From positions 1-64,000 of the forward strand of contig NZ_MSDO01000007.1 in the NCBI RefSeq assembly GCF_001937195.1: a DNA stretch of 64,000 bases. Direction: 5' to 3'. The notes below the pieces were generated by a model, which was not told where the DNA came from, searched no databases, and saw only the letters and a list, made by a program, of their open reading frames with translations. Shown piece by piece: positions 17,517 to 26,363 of the stretch. The stretch is from Salinicola socius. Its GTDB lineage: Bacteria; Pseudomonadota; Gammaproteobacteria; Pseudomonadales; Halomonadaceae. Both the position numbers and the translations under genes were made by a program. The first letter of the stretch is position 1. Each line of letters opens with the position of its first letter.

Positions 17517-17902
17517 CAGCTACCCCGGTACGTCGAATAACTGTAGGGAGAGAGAAGAAGCGGGACGTGATAGTGCTCAGCTGGCGCATCGACCGTGAAC
17601 TGCAGCGGTATGCGGTCGAGGAAATGCCCCGCGCCCGACTGGCTGGCAGGTAAGCCGGATGTGTGGCCGGCCCGTAAATAGTCGCCGGCATGGAACAGCA
17701 ACTCGTAGACGCCGGCGATGAAATCCTTGCCCTCCAGCAGCGGCGCCTCGCAGCGGCCATCGGCATTGGTGGTGACATCGGCCAGGCGAAGGCGAGTGCC
17801 GCCCTCCAACCGATAGAGTTCGATACGCAGATCGCTGGCGGGACGGCCAAGCGCCGTGTCCAGCACGTGCGTGGTCAGATAACCTCGAGGGGAATCGCTC
17901 AT
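17516..17902 (-). CDS. uraH: 5-hydroxyisourate hydrolase (transthyretin-like)
   Basis: 128 aa. It hydrolyses 5-hydroxyisourate to OHCU in the urate-to-allantoin route. The C-terminal YRGS tetrapeptide (last four residues) and the N-terminal [14 protein letters not shown] are diagnostic for the enzyme as opposed to transthyretin. I chose the ATG at 17902 because it starts next to the conserved core; the frame extends 25 codons upstream. First gene of a two-gene operon with the 8-oxoguanine deaminase, divergent from uraD. Confidence 0.93.
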   Translation of the reverse strand: MSDSPRGYLTTHVLDTALGRPASDLRIELYRLEGGTRLRLADVTTNADGRCEAPLLEGKDFIAGVYELLFHAGDYLRAGHTSGLPASQSGAGHFLDRIPLQFTVDAPAEHYHVPLLLSPYSYSTYRGS

Positions 17903-17986
17903 GATGGCCTCAATGGGATGATGGGCGCGAACGGCTCGAAACAGTGGATTGCCGAGCGCGCCAGGCGTTAGCCTCATTCAATTGCC

Positions 17987-17998
17987 TTCGTATACAAA
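17987..17998. promoter_or_regulatory. TTCGTATACAAA palindrome between uraH and uraD
   Basis: A variant of TTGTATACAA placed in the 113-bp divergent region, 18 bp upstream of the uraD ATG, where a bound repressor could block uraD initiation. Confidence 0.5.
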
Positions 17999-18015
17999 GG
18001 TCAACCGGAGTCCTC

Positions 18016-18555
18016 ATGACCCTAGCGCTTCTTTCCCCCAGACCCAGCCAGCTGGGCCGCGATGCATTCATCGAAAGTTACGGCGAAATCTACGAACATT
18101 CACCGTGGATCGCGGCGCAGAGCTGGGATCGCGGCCTCGGCGAGACGCAGGATACGCCCGCCGGGCTGGCCGAGCGGCTACGCCAGCAGGTGGATGCGGC
18201 CTCGGCCGATGCCCAACTGGCGCTGATCCGCGCCCACCCCGACCTGGCCGGCAAGGCGGCGGTCGCCGGCGAGCTGACCGACGACTCCCGTTCGGAACAG
18301 GCCGGAGCCGGGCTCGATCAATGCACGCCGGCCGAGTTCGCGCGCTTCGAACGGCTCAATCACGCTTACCGTGAACGTTTCGAATTCCCCTTCGTCATCG
18401 CCGTGCGCGGCCTTGATCGTCACGCGATCCTCGAGGCGTTCGAGACGCGACTGCACCACCGGCCGCAACAGGAGCGCCGTACCGCCATCGAGCAGATCCA
18501 CCGGATCGCGCGGCTACGGCTGGAACAGCGAGCGGCCGAAAGTCGTAGCCGATAG
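18016..18555 (+). CDS. uraD: 2-oxo-4-hydroxy-4-carboxy-5-ureidoimidazoline (OHCU) decarboxylase
   Basis: 179 aa, all-helical. It decarboxylates OHCU to (S)-allantoin. The catalytic histidine is His74 in RAHPDLAGKAA, and the C-terminal FPFVIAVRGLDRHAILEAFE is typical. ATG at 18016 lies shortly after CCGGAG; the frame extends upstream across the operator. It is divergent from uraH, the enzyme of the preceding step, and followed by an IclR regulator. Confidence 0.92.
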   Translation: MTLALLSPRPSQLGRDAFIESYGEIYEHSPWIAAQSWDRGLGETQDTPAGLAERLRQQVDAASADAQLALIRAHPDLAGKAAVAGELTDDSRSEQAGAGLDQCTPAEFARFERLNHAYRERFEFPFVIAVRGLDRHAILEAFETRLHHRPQQERRTAIEQIHRIARLRLEQRAAESRSR

Positions 18556-18624
18556 CGCACAGACACCACCGGATCGAGCGGTTATCCTGAGCGCCTGATA
18601 CGGGCGGACACGAGAGCGGCGCGA

Positions 18625-19506
18625 GTGACGGACAGAGAGCGGAACCGGACGACTGAACGGCAGCAGGATCAGCAAACAGAACCCAAGCGGCGATCCGTCG
18701 GTCGACCGGCGGGCGGCGCCAAGAGCAGCGGCGGGCACAGCCAGTCGCTGGTTCGGGGTCTGACCATTCTGGAGGGGCTGGCCGCGGCGCCGGATGGGCT
18801 GGCACTCTCCGATATCGCCGAAGACGTCGAGCTGGCGCCCTCGACCACCCACCGCCTGCTGCAGGCGTTGTTCCAGCAGGGCTTCATCACCCAGGACATC
18901 GAGAGCGGGCTGTGGAAGATCGACGTCAAGACCTTCCGCATCGGCAACAGCTTTCTCGAAGCGCGGGACTTCGTCGCCACCGCCCGCCCCTTCCTGCGTC
19001 GGCTGACCGCCACCAGCGGGGAAACGGCCAATCTCGGTATCCGCGACGACGGCATGGTGGTCTATCTCGCCCAGAGCGAATCCAAGCAGATGATGCGCAT
19101 GATCACCCGACTCGGCTCGCGGGCACCGCTGCATGCCTCCGGCGTCGGCAAGGCGTTGCTGGCGTGGATGCCGCCACAGGAGTTCGAGCAGATCGTCGCC
19201 GGACGCACGCTGGAAGGCGAGACACCCAACACCCTGACCGACGTCGACAGGCTACGCGAGCAGCTGGTCGAGATTCGCCGCCAGGGCTACGCCGTCGATC
19301 GCGAAGAGCACGCCATCGGGCTCAACTGCGTCGCCGCCACACTGCACGACGAAAGCGGCCTGCCGCTGGCGGCGATCTCGGTCTCCGGCCCGGTGGCCCG
19401 GATCGACGATTCCCGCCTGCCCGAACTCGCCGCCCTGGTCGCGGAGACCGCCCGCGAGATCACCGCCAAGATCGGCGGCAAGACCCCCACCGAACCGCCA
19501 GCGTAG
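18625..19506 (+). CDS. IclR-family transcriptional regulator
   Basis: 293 aa from a GTG start. A polar, charged N-terminal tail of about 35 residues precedes the winged helix-turn-helix (SLVRGLTILEGLAA to QALFQQGFITQD, about 42-92). The effector-binding domain follows with APLHASGVGKALLAW and GYAVDREEHAIGLNCVAA. It lies 69 bp after uraD on the same strand and is a plausible third local regulator of purine breakdown, like AllR. The effector (glyoxylate or allantoin in relatives) is inferred. Confidence 0.87.
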   Translation: MTDRERNRTTERQQDQQTEPKRRSVGRPAGGAKSSGGHSQSLVRGLTILEGLAAAPDGLALSDIAEDVELAPSTTHRLLQALFQQGFITQDIESGLWKIDVKTFRIGNSFLEARDFVATARPFLRRLTATSGETANLGIRDDGMVVYLAQSESKQMMRMITRLGSRAPLHASGVGKALLAWMPPQEFEQIVAGRTLEGETPNTLTDVDRLREQLVEIRRQGYAVDREEHAIGLNCVAATLHDESGLPLAAISVSGPVARIDDSRLPELAALVAETAREITAKIGGKTPTEPPA

Positions 19507-19557
19507 GCGTTGGGCCCGAAAACCCGCCGAACGCAGGCGCTTTTCGCCCGGAAACCA

Positions 19558-20412
19558 TCAGGTATTCAGGATCACGCCGCCGTTGAGGTGGATCGTCTGA
19601 CCGGTCATATAGGAAGACTCCTGACTGGCCAGATAGACGTAGGCCGGGCCCATCTCGCTGGGCTGGCCGGCCCGCTTCATCGGCACCTGGCCACCGAAGC
19701 CCTCGACCTTCTCGTCATCGAAGCTGGCCGGAATCAACGGCGTCCACACCGGTCCCGGCGCCACCGCATTGACACGAATATCGCGATCCACCAGCGACTG
19801 TGCCAGCGAGCGCACCAGCCCTTGAATCGCACCCTTGGTCGATGAGTAATCGATCAGCGTGGCGTTGCCCTTGAAGGCGTTGACCGACGAGGTCGCGATG
19901 ATGGTGTCGCCAGCGCCCATGTGAGGCAGCGCTTCACGCACGAAATAGAAGTGGCTGAAGATGTTGGTGGCGAAGGTGCGCTGCAGCTGCTCGTCGGTGA
20001 TCTGTGTCACGTCGTCCCAGTCATGCTGCTCGGCCGCGTTGTTGACCAGAATGTTGAGCCCACCCAGTTCGCTGCGCGTGCGCTCGACGGCTTCCCGGCA
20101 AAAAGTGGAGTCGACCACGTCGCCCTTGAGCAGCAGACAACGCTGGCCTTCGGCTTCGACCAAGGCTTTGGTGTCTTCCGCATCGCGGTCTTCATCGAGG
20201 TAGACCACGGCGCAGTCGGCCCCTTCTCGGGCGTAGTGCACTGCCACGGCGCGGCCGATGCCGCTGTCGCCGCCGGTAATCAGCGCCACCTTGCCCTTGA
20301 GCTTGTCGGTGCCGCGATAGTCGTCACGAATGAACTCCGGCTCGGGCTGCATGCTGTGCTCGTCGCCCGGCTGATGGGTCTGGTGCTGCGGGGGAAAATG
20401 CGATTCTGACAT
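19558..20412 (-). CDS. SDR oxidoreductase of the YghA / stress-type family
   Basis: 284 aa. NAD(P)-binding TGGDSGIGRA, NNAA motif, and the catalytic Tyr-x-x-x-Lys in DYSSTKG. An N-terminal extension rich in Gln, His and Pro (residues 1-25) precedes the Rossmann fold, as in YghA and the Bacillus general-stress dehydrogenases. The start at 20412 is supported by AGGAGGGAG; the frame extends further upstream. The substrate is unknown. It stands alone, convergent with the IclR gene. Confidence 0.86.
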   Translation of the reverse strand: MSESHFPPQHQTHQPGDEHSMQPEPEFIRDDYRGTDKLKGKVALITGGDSGIGRAVAVHYAREGADCAVVYLDEDRDAEDTKALVEAEGQRCLLLKGDVVDSTFCREAVERTRSELGGLNILVNNAAEQHDWDDVTQITDEQLQRTFATNIFSHFYFVREALPHMGAGDTIIATSSVNAFKGNATLIDYSSTKGAIQGLVRSLAQSLVDRDIRVNAVAPGPVWTPLIPASFDDEKVEGFGGQVPMKRAGQPSEMGPAYVYLASQESSYMTGQTIHLNGGVILNT

Positions 20413-20811
20413 TCCGGCTCCCTCCTGAATGGAATCGAATGAAACGGTGCCTGTGAAACCAGATGCGCGATCGACAGGCCGGCTCGTCGCGGCCTCCTCC
20501 AATGGATTGCCACGACGCCTCCTGAGCATAGAGAGCCTGACCGGAATCATTCAAATCTCGATGGCGAACGTTAAGCCAGGTTAACGATAGCGCTGACGCC
20601 GCGGAAAATGCGCCAGAAAGGTGGTGGATATGAAAAAGTCGTTGATACGGACAGATTGGGACAGACAGATGCAGAGGTGTATGGCCGGTCGTCAGGGCGA
20701 TGTCGCCGCCACGCGTGAAGCCGGTGACGCACGGCGCTACACTATCGCCCGACCGAGGTCGCCAGACTCGGCCAGTTCGCTTTCGCCACCTGCCGCCAAC
20801 GAGGTTTCCCG

Positions 20812-21843
20812 ATGCCCGCGCACCTGCTCTCCGTCGACTCTCTCTGCCGTGATGACGTCGATCATCTGATCCGCATCGCCGAACGCATGGAGCCGATCGC
20901 CCAGCGTCGCAAGGTGACCCGCGTGCTCGAAGGCGCCGTGCTCGGCAATCTGTTCTTCGAAGCCAGCACCCGAACCCGGATCAGCTTCAACGCCGCCTTC
21001 TGCCGCCTCGGCGGCAGCGTCTGCGATACCACCGGCTTCACCTTTTCATCGATGGCCAAGGGCGAATCGCTCTACGACACCAGCCGGGTGATGGGCGGCT
21101 ACGTCGACGCCATCGTCATGCGCCACCCCGAGCAGGGCTCGGTGGCGGAGTTTGCCGAAGCGACCCAGGTGCCGGTGATCAACGGTGGTGACGGCCCCGG
21201 CGAGCACCCGAGCCAGGCGCTGCTGGACGTCTACACCATCACCAAGGAGTTCGCCCGGCTGGGCAAGCCGCTGGCGGGCGCGCATCTGCTGCTGACCGGG
21301 GATCTCAAGTACGGCCGCACGGTGCACTCGCTGATCAAGCTGCTGTCGCTCTACGAACCGCTGCGGATCACGCTGGTCTCGCCGCCGGGGCTGGAGATGC
21401 CCCCGCATCTGGTCGACCTGGTGGCGTCGCGGGGACATCGCATCGAGACACGACCCAATCTGGCGGAGTCGTTCGACGACGTGGACGTGATCTACGCCAC
21501 CCGCATCCAGCGCGAGCGCTTCACCGCGGAGATGTCGGAAAGCTTTGCCGAACTGACCTCGGATTTCGTCGTCGATCGTGACTTTCTCGACCGCCGCTGC
21601 TCGCCGACGACCCTCGTCATGCACCCGCTGCCGCGGGACAGCCGCCCCGGCGCCAACGATCTCAGCACCGACCTCAACGGCGATCCGCGCCTGGCGATCT
21701 TCCGCCAGACCGACAACGGCATCCCGATGCGCATGGCGATCTTCGCCCATTTGCTGCAGGTGGAGGATCTGATCGAGAAGGATCTGCGCGACGTGGGTTG
21801 GTTCGTGCCGCCCAGCTTCGGTGTCGACGACGCCAGCTTCTAG
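20812..21843 (+). CDS. pyrB: Aspartate carbamoyltransferase catalytic chain
   Basis: 343 aa. It condenses carbamoyl phosphate and aspartate to carbamoyl-aspartate in de novo pyrimidine synthesis. The carbamoyl-phosphate motif is STRTR at residues 52-56, with IVMRHPEQGS and GEHPSQALLD downstream. Ala replaces the usual Pro before STRTR (FFEASTRTR). The C-terminal tail after LLQVED is about 25 residues longer than in E. coli. No pyrI or dihydroorotase gene is adjacent, so the enzyme probably works without a regulatory chain. The interval 20413-20811 shows no gene. Confidence 0.9.
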   Translation: MPAHLLSVDSLCRDDVDHLIRIAERMEPIAQRRKVTRVLEGAVLGNLFFEASTRTRISFNAAFCRLGGSVCDTTGFTFSSMAKGESLYDTSRVMGGYVDAIVMRHPEQGSVAEFAEATQVPVINGGDGPGEHPSQALLDVYTITKEFARLGKPLAGAHLLLTGDLKYGRTVHSLIKLLSLYEPLRITLVSPPGLEMPPHLVDLVASRGHRIETRPNLAESFDDVDVIYATRIQRERFTAEMSESFAELTSDFVVDRDFLDRRCSPTTLVMHPLPRDSRPGANDLSTDLNGDPRLAIFRQTDNGIPMRMAIFAHLLQVEDLIEKDLRDVGWFVPPSFGVDDASF

Positions 21844-21846
21844 GGC

Positions 21847-21991
21847 TTAGGCTGCGCCTGAAAAGTTGTCGAGCGATGGCCAGGCAAGGCGAAAATGAGC
21901 GAGAAGGCGGAGTTTACGGGGTGTAAATGAGTACTTTGAGCTCATTTTTAACGCCGCATGGACGAGCGCAGCACTTTTGAGGCAAGCCTAA
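21847..21991. repeat. Dispersed 145-bp repeat with terminal inverted repeats, copy 1
   Basis: The outer ends TTAGGCTGCGCCTGAAAAGT and, inverted, TTAGGCTTGCCTCAAAAGT form imperfect terminal inverted repeats. The interior carries GCGAGCGATGGCCAGGCAAG, GCGGAGTTTACG and TTTTTAACGCCG, all also present in inverted orientation at 59370-59524. It has no ORF. Its right end supplies the stop codon of the convergent LuxR gene. Confidence 0.85.
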
Positions 21992-22809
21992 CGGCGCGCC
22001 TGCCAGAACAGCGAAAACAACTCCGACTGGGAATTGACTCCCAGCTTGGCGTAGAGATGCTTCTTGTGGGCGCGCACCGTTTCGACCGAGATCGCCAGTC
22101 GGCGGGCAATCTCCTTGGTCGAGCTGCCTCCCAGCATCAGTTGACTCACTTCGCGCTCGCGTTCGGTCAGCGCATAGCGGGAATCGAATTCAAGTACTCT
22201 GTCCGGCAGCGGATGCCAGGGATGGGGGCCAGCCTCTCCGTCGTCTTGCGGTTCGAAATGCATGCGCAAGCGCATCAGCGCCAGCAACCACGGCTGCATC
22301 AACGTAAGGCTGCCCAATGCCTGACGGGAAAAGGAACGGGTCGAGCCCAGCGACAGGCACAGGGTTCGGCCCGCATCCAGCGTCTGATTGAAGTGAATCT
22401 CGTCGGCGACGATGTTGCGTCGAAAATAGCGCTGATAGTACTCGGTGCGGGTGAAGTGTTGCGGCGCCACTTCCGCCAGTGTGAATAGCCCGCAGCGATC
22501 GCGCTCGCAGGCATCGATATAGAACGGATCGAGCAGATACAGGCCGCGCTGATAGTCCTGAAACAGCGCGTCGTCGGCGCCATCGTCTTCGTCGCTCTCG
22601 GCGAGAATACGGGGCGGCTGCTGGCGGTCGAAGACCAGCGCCACCCAGGTATCGAAATGCACTTCCCCCGCCAATCGCCGAACCAGCGCCAGCCAGAAGC
22701 CGGCACGATCGACGTTTTCCGCCAACTGGCCGAAGGCGCGATGCCACTCCAGGCTCTCCAGCGGCGTCATGTCATCGGTACTTGTCTTCAGCCGGGGTCG
22801 ATGGGTCAT
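21988..22809 (-). CDS. LuxR-type helix-turn-helix regulator, orphan
   Basis: 273 aa. The C-terminal LuxR helix-turn-helix (about residues 212-265) reads LTEREREVSQLMLGGSSTKE and then VETVRAHKKHLYAKLGV. The N-terminal 200 residues do not show the autoinducer-binding signature or a receiver aspartate, and I do not recognise the domain. The TAG stop lies inside the terminal inverted repeat of the dispersed element, so the C-terminus (WQARR) may have been shaped by that insertion. It is divergent from the nitrilase/APC gene pair, which it may control. Confidence 0.82.
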   Translation of the reverse strand: MTHRPRLKTSTDDMTPLESLEWHRAFGQLAENVDRAGFWLALVRRLAGEVHFDTWVALVFDRQQPPRILAESDEDDGADDALFQDYQRGLYLLDPFYIDACERDRCGLFTLAEVAPQHFTRTEYYQRYFRRNIVADEIHFNQTLDAGRTLCLSLGSTRSFSRQALGSLTLMQPWLLALMRLRMHFEPQDDGEAGPHPWHPLPDRVLEFDSRYALTEREREVSQLMLGGSSTKEIARRLAISVETVRAHKKHLYAKLGVNSQSELFSLFWQARR

Positions 22810-22964
22810 CGTTTTTCTCTTTCAAGCCACACCTTATCGAAGCCACCGTCGAGCTTTTGCGTCCCCCGATCGGGTTACCCCGCTCGCGGGATAGGCAGTG
22901 GCGCGGGATTGGGGATACTGGAGGTCAGCGGCTTCCGTCCCAATCACAACTCCCGGAGTGTTCC

Positions 22965-23777
22965 ATGCAGCTTGTCCTGGCACAACTCGCCAGCCGCGAA
23001 GGCGACGTCGCGCATAACCTCGGTCGCGCGCTCGAGGTCGTGCATGCCGCCGACGACGGCACTGCGCTGATCGTCTTCCCCGAAACGCATCTGAGCGGCT
23101 TTGCCGAACCTGAGCATGTGCTCGACCGCGCCCTGACGCTCGACGGACCGGAACTCGAGGCATTGATCGAGGCCAGTCGCGAGCGCGATCTGGCGATCGC
23201 CATCGGTCTGTTGGAGCGGGATGGCGAGATCGTGTTCAACACCACCGTGCTGATCACGCCCGAAAGCGGGATCGCGCTGCGCTACCGCAAGACCCACTTG
23301 TGGCCGGACGAACGCACGCTGGTTGAGCCCGGCGATGCGCTTCACTGCCTCGAATGGCGCGGCCGATGCATCGGGCTGCTGATCTGCTACGACCTGGAGT
23401 TCCCCGAACCGGCGCGCGCGCTGGCTGCCATGGGTGCCGATCTGCTGGTGGTGACCAACGGCAACATGGACCCCTACGGCCCCATACACGCTCGCGCCGC
23501 CCAGGTCAGAGCCCAGGAAAATCAGTGTTTTCTGGCCATGAGCAACCGGGTCGGTCAGGGCGCCGGGCTCATCTTCGCCGGCGAGAGCGCGCTGATCGGC
23601 CCCGACGGCGAGGCGCTGTTTCGGGCCGGTCGCGAGGAGACGATCCAGCCGCTGCATCTCGATCCGGCGCGCCTGTCCAGCGCCAGGCAGGACTACGACT
23701 ACCACGGAGATCGCCGTCTGAGTCTGCAGGGTCAGCTCGAAACCCAGGGCTCGCAGCGCAGTTGGCATTTCGGCTGA
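22965..23777 (+). CDS. Carbon-nitrogen hydrolase (nitrilase superfamily amidase)
   Basis: 270 aa with the complete catalytic triad: Glu40 in VFPETHLSG, Lys109 in YRKTHLWPDE and Cys141 in LLICYDLEFPE. It hydrolyses a C-N bond, probably an amide, in the cytosol. CCGGAG precedes the ATG at 22965; the frame is open further upstream. Next to an APC permease of the PuuP type and a LuxR regulator, a role in polyamine- or lysine-derived amides (5-aminopentanamide, N-carbamoylputrescine) is possible but unproven. Confidence 0.86.
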   Translation: MQLVLAQLASREGDVAHNLGRALEVVHAADDGTALIVFPETHLSGFAEPEHVLDRALTLDGPELEALIEASRERDLAIAIGLLERDGEIVFNTTVLITPESGIALRYRKTHLWPDERTLVEPGDALHCLEWRGRCIGLLICYDLEFPEPARALAAMGADLLVVTNGNMDPYGPIHARAAQVRAQENQCFLAMSNRVGQGAGLIFAGESALIGPDGEALFRAGREETIQPLHLDPARLSSARQDYDYHGDRRLSLQGQLETQGSQRSWHFG

Positions 23778-23866
23778 ACACGGTAACGGCTTCCCGTGTT
23801 CATCACGACGACCGCTGTTAGCCGCAAAAAACACGATTCACACAATAACCACAACAGGAAACGACG

Positions 23867-25186
23867 ATGTCGGAAATGAAGAAGACCCTTACCCTCTCCC
23901 AGGTCGTGCTGTTCGGCCTGGCCTACATGACCCCGATCATCGTGCTCGGCACTTTCGGAGTACTGGCGGTGGTCACCCAGGGCGCGGTGGCGGGTGCGTA
24001 TCTCGCCGCGCTGGTAGCGATGCTGTTCACCGCCCACAGCTATGGCCGCATGGCCGCGGCCTACCCCGTCGCCGGCTCCGCCTATGCCTACGTTCGTCAC
24101 GCCATCGACGATCGGCTGGGCTTTCTCGCCGGTTGGGCCATTCTGCTCGACTATCTGTTCCTGCCGATGGTGATCTGGCTGATCGGGGCGGCCTATCTGA
24201 ACTCAGCCTTCCCGAGCATTCCAACGGCGCTGTGGCTGCTGGCGTTCATTGGTGTCACCACGATGATCAACGTGCTCGGCCTGAAGCTGGCCAGCCTGAT
24301 CAACAGTGCCATGATGCTGATCCAGATGCTGGTTCTGGTGGCCTTCGTGGGTCTCAGCGTGCACTACATTCTCGGCGATCCCACTCAGCCACTGTTCAGC
24401 CTGGCGCCGTTTCTGGGTACCGACAACGGTTCACTGCCGGTGCTGATGGCTGGTGCCGCCGTCGCCTGCTATTCGTTTCTCGGCTTCGATGCTGTGACCA
24501 CGCTGACGGAGGAGACTCGCGACCCGCAGCGCACGCTGCCGCGGGCGATCCTGCTGATCACGCTGCTGGGCGGGCTGATCTTCATCGTCGTCTCCTACTG
24601 CGTACAGCTCGCGGCGCCGGGCTTCGACTTCGCCAACCCGGACGCCGCCGCCTACACCATCGCCCGTAACATCGGCGGCGATCTTTTCGTCTCGATCTTT
24701 CTGATCGGATTGGTCGTGGGCCAGTTCGCCTCAGGTATTGCCGCCCAGGCCAGCGGCGCTCGACTGATCTACGCGATGGGCCGGGACGACGTGCTGCCGC
24801 GACGCTGGCTGGGGACGCTGGGTCGCTATGGAACACCGCTGGGGGGACTGATTCTGAGCGCCCTGGTGGCGCTGCTGGCACTGACGATGGACGTGCTGTC
24901 AGCGGCCTCGTTCATCAACTTCGGCGCGTTTCTGGCCTTTGCCCTGGTCAACCTGGCGGTGGTCTTCCACTACTATCTCAAGGAGGGCCGCCGTGGCCCG
25001 GGCGATACCCTGCGCTTTCTGGTATGCCCGGCGATCGGGCTCGGCGCGATCGTGTGGCTGCTGTTCAGCCTCGATCACAGAGCGATCATGCTTGGCTCGA
25101 TATGGCTACTGGCGGGATTGGGCTGGCTGGTGTGGCTGACTCGTGGCTTCCGCCGTCCGACGCCGGAACTGCATATCGACGCTTGA
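23867..25186 (+). CDS. APC-superfamily amino-acid/polyamine permease (PuuP-like)
   Basis: 439 aa with about 12 transmembrane segments. Typical APC features are the first helix LSQVVLFGLAYMTPIIVLGTFG, AAAYPVAGSAYAYVRHAI and SFLGFDAVTTLTEETRDPQR. It resembles putrescine importers. It follows the nitrilase gene by 89 bp on the same strand, so uptake and hydrolysis of one nitrogen compound may be linked. Confidence 0.85.
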   Translation: MSEMKKTLTLSQVVLFGLAYMTPIIVLGTFGVLAVVTQGAVAGAYLAALVAMLFTAHSYGRMAAAYPVAGSAYAYVRHAIDDRLGFLAGWAILLDYLFLPMVIWLIGAAYLNSAFPSIPTALWLLAFIGVTTMINVLGLKLASLINSAMMLIQMLVLVAFVGLSVHYILGDPTQPLFSLAPFLGTDNGSLPVLMAGAAVACYSFLGFDAVTTLTEETRDPQRTLPRAILLITLLGGLIFIVVSYCVQLAAPGFDFANPDAAAYTIARNIGGDLFVSIFLIGLVVGQFASGIAAQASGARLIYAMGRDDVLPRRWLGTLGRYGTPLGGLILSALVALLALTMDVLSAASFINFGAFLAFALVNLAVVFHYYLKEGRRGPGDTLRFLVCPAIGLGAIVWLLFSLDHRAIMLGSIWLLAGLGWLVWLTRGFRRPTPELHIDA

Positions 25187-25210
25187 GAAGGCGTATTCGG
25201 GAAGGCGGGG

Positions 25211-25654
25211 TCAGCCATCGCGGTTGAACCAGCCTTCCAGGATCAGTTGGGCGGCGATGCCGTCGACCCCGCGGTCACGGTAGTTGCCCTTGTGCCCCTG
25301 ACCCTGGGCGATCAGCTTGGCGGCGCGGGTGGTGCCGCGCTCGTCGACCATCTCCACCGGCTTGCCGAAGCGCCCGTGGAGACGGTTACCGAACTTGCGC
25401 GCGCGCACGCTCATGTCGGATTCGCTGCCGTCATCGTGAATCGGCAGTCCGACCACCAGCAGATCCGGCTGCCACTCCTTCAGCAGCTTTTCGACGGCGA
25501 CCCAATCGGGGATCCCGTCTCGCGCGATCAACGGCTCCAGGCCACTGGCGGAGCGCAACATCTCGTTGCCCACCGAGACACCGATGCGTCGCGTGCCGTA
25601 GTCGAACGCCATGACCAGGCGCTGACCAGTTCTGTCGACCGTTGCCGACGCCAT
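25211..25654 (-). CDS. ruvX: Putative pre-16S rRNA nuclease / Holliday junction resolvase-like protein
   Basis: 147 aa YqgF/RuvX, RNase H-like fold: MAFDYGTRRIGVSVG with the first catalytic Asp, LVVGLPIHDDGSES, and a final Asp in DRGVDGIAAQLIL. The family matures the 16S rRNA 5' end and was first proposed as a resolvase. The ATG overlaps the yqgE stop by one base (TGATG). The gshB-yqgE-ruvX order is conserved in gammaproteobacteria. Confidence 0.94.
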   Translation of the reverse strand: MASATVDRTGQRLVMAFDYGTRRIGVSVGNEMLRSASGLEPLIARDGIPDWVAVEKLLKEWQPDLLVVGLPIHDDGSESDMSVRARKFGNRLHGRFGKPVEMVDERGTTRAAKLIAQGQGHKGNYRDRGVDGIAAQLILEGWFNRDG

Positions 25655-26247
25655 CAGGCGTGCCCGACGTGGCGGGTCATCAGGTTGAGATCGACCCCGA
25701 GGATGCCGGCAGCCGCGCTCAGGCGCTGCTCCGGGGGGCGATCGAACAGAATGCCGGCGTCGCCCTCGGAGATCAGCCAGGAGTTCTCCTTGAGCTCATC
25801 CTCGAGCTGCCCGGACTTCCATCCGGCGCAGCCCAGCATCACCAGAAACTGTTCAGGGCCGCGGCGCTGGGCGATCGCCTGCAGGATATCCACCGACGTG
25901 GTCAGCGCCAGGCCGTCTGCGACCTGAATACTGGAATCCCACGCATCCGCGTTGCCGCGATGAAGGATGAAGCCGCGATCGCGATAGGTCGGTCCGCCGT
26001 TGTAGACCAGCACGTCGTTGTGCGGCCCCGACTCGGATTCGATATCGAGCTGCTCGAACAGTCCGTCCAGGGTCAGATCGGAAGGACGATTGACGATGAC
26101 CCCCAGGGTGCCGTCATCGTCGTGATCGCACAGATACGTCAGCGTACCCGCGAAGTTGGGATCTTCCAGGTGCGGCATCGCCATCAGGAAATAGTGCTTG
26201 AGGCTCTGCATCGGCGTCGGCATGGATGTTGGCCTGATCGTTGACAT
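25654..26247 (-). CDS. yqgE: UPF0301 protein YqgE
   Basis: 197 aa, AlgH/YqgE family (UPF0301). Signatures are SLKHYFLMAMPHLEDPNFAG and TLGVIVNRPSDLTL near the N-terminus, then VYNGGPTYRDRGFILH and LGCAGWKSGQLEDEL. The biochemical role is not established. Alternative Met codons exist at residues 9 and 13 of the reading frame; the conserved part begins near residue 14. Co-translated with ruvX. Confidence 0.93.
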   Translation of the reverse strand: MSTIRPTSMPTPMQSLKHYFLMAMPHLEDPNFAGTLTYLCDHDDDGTLGVIVNRPSDLTLDGLFEQLDIESESGPHNDVLVYNGGPTYRDRGFILHRGNADAWDSSIQVADGLALTTSVDILQAIAQRRGPEQFLVMLGCAGWKSGQLEDELKENSWLISEGDAGILFDRPPEQRLSAAAGILGVDLNLMTRHVGHA

Positions 26248-26363
26248 AGGACTCCATCGGGCTTCGCGCGACGGCCCGGCGATCTTGCCGGGAGCCGTCA
26301 GTCGTAGAGGAAATGGGCCATTGTACCACCTCTGCCGAATCCCCTCTGTCGGGCGCGGTCGGA

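Noticed and set aside
20621-20869. 82-codon frame upstream of pyrB
   Set aside because: It overlaps the pyrB start in another frame and shows no motif or good codon pattern.
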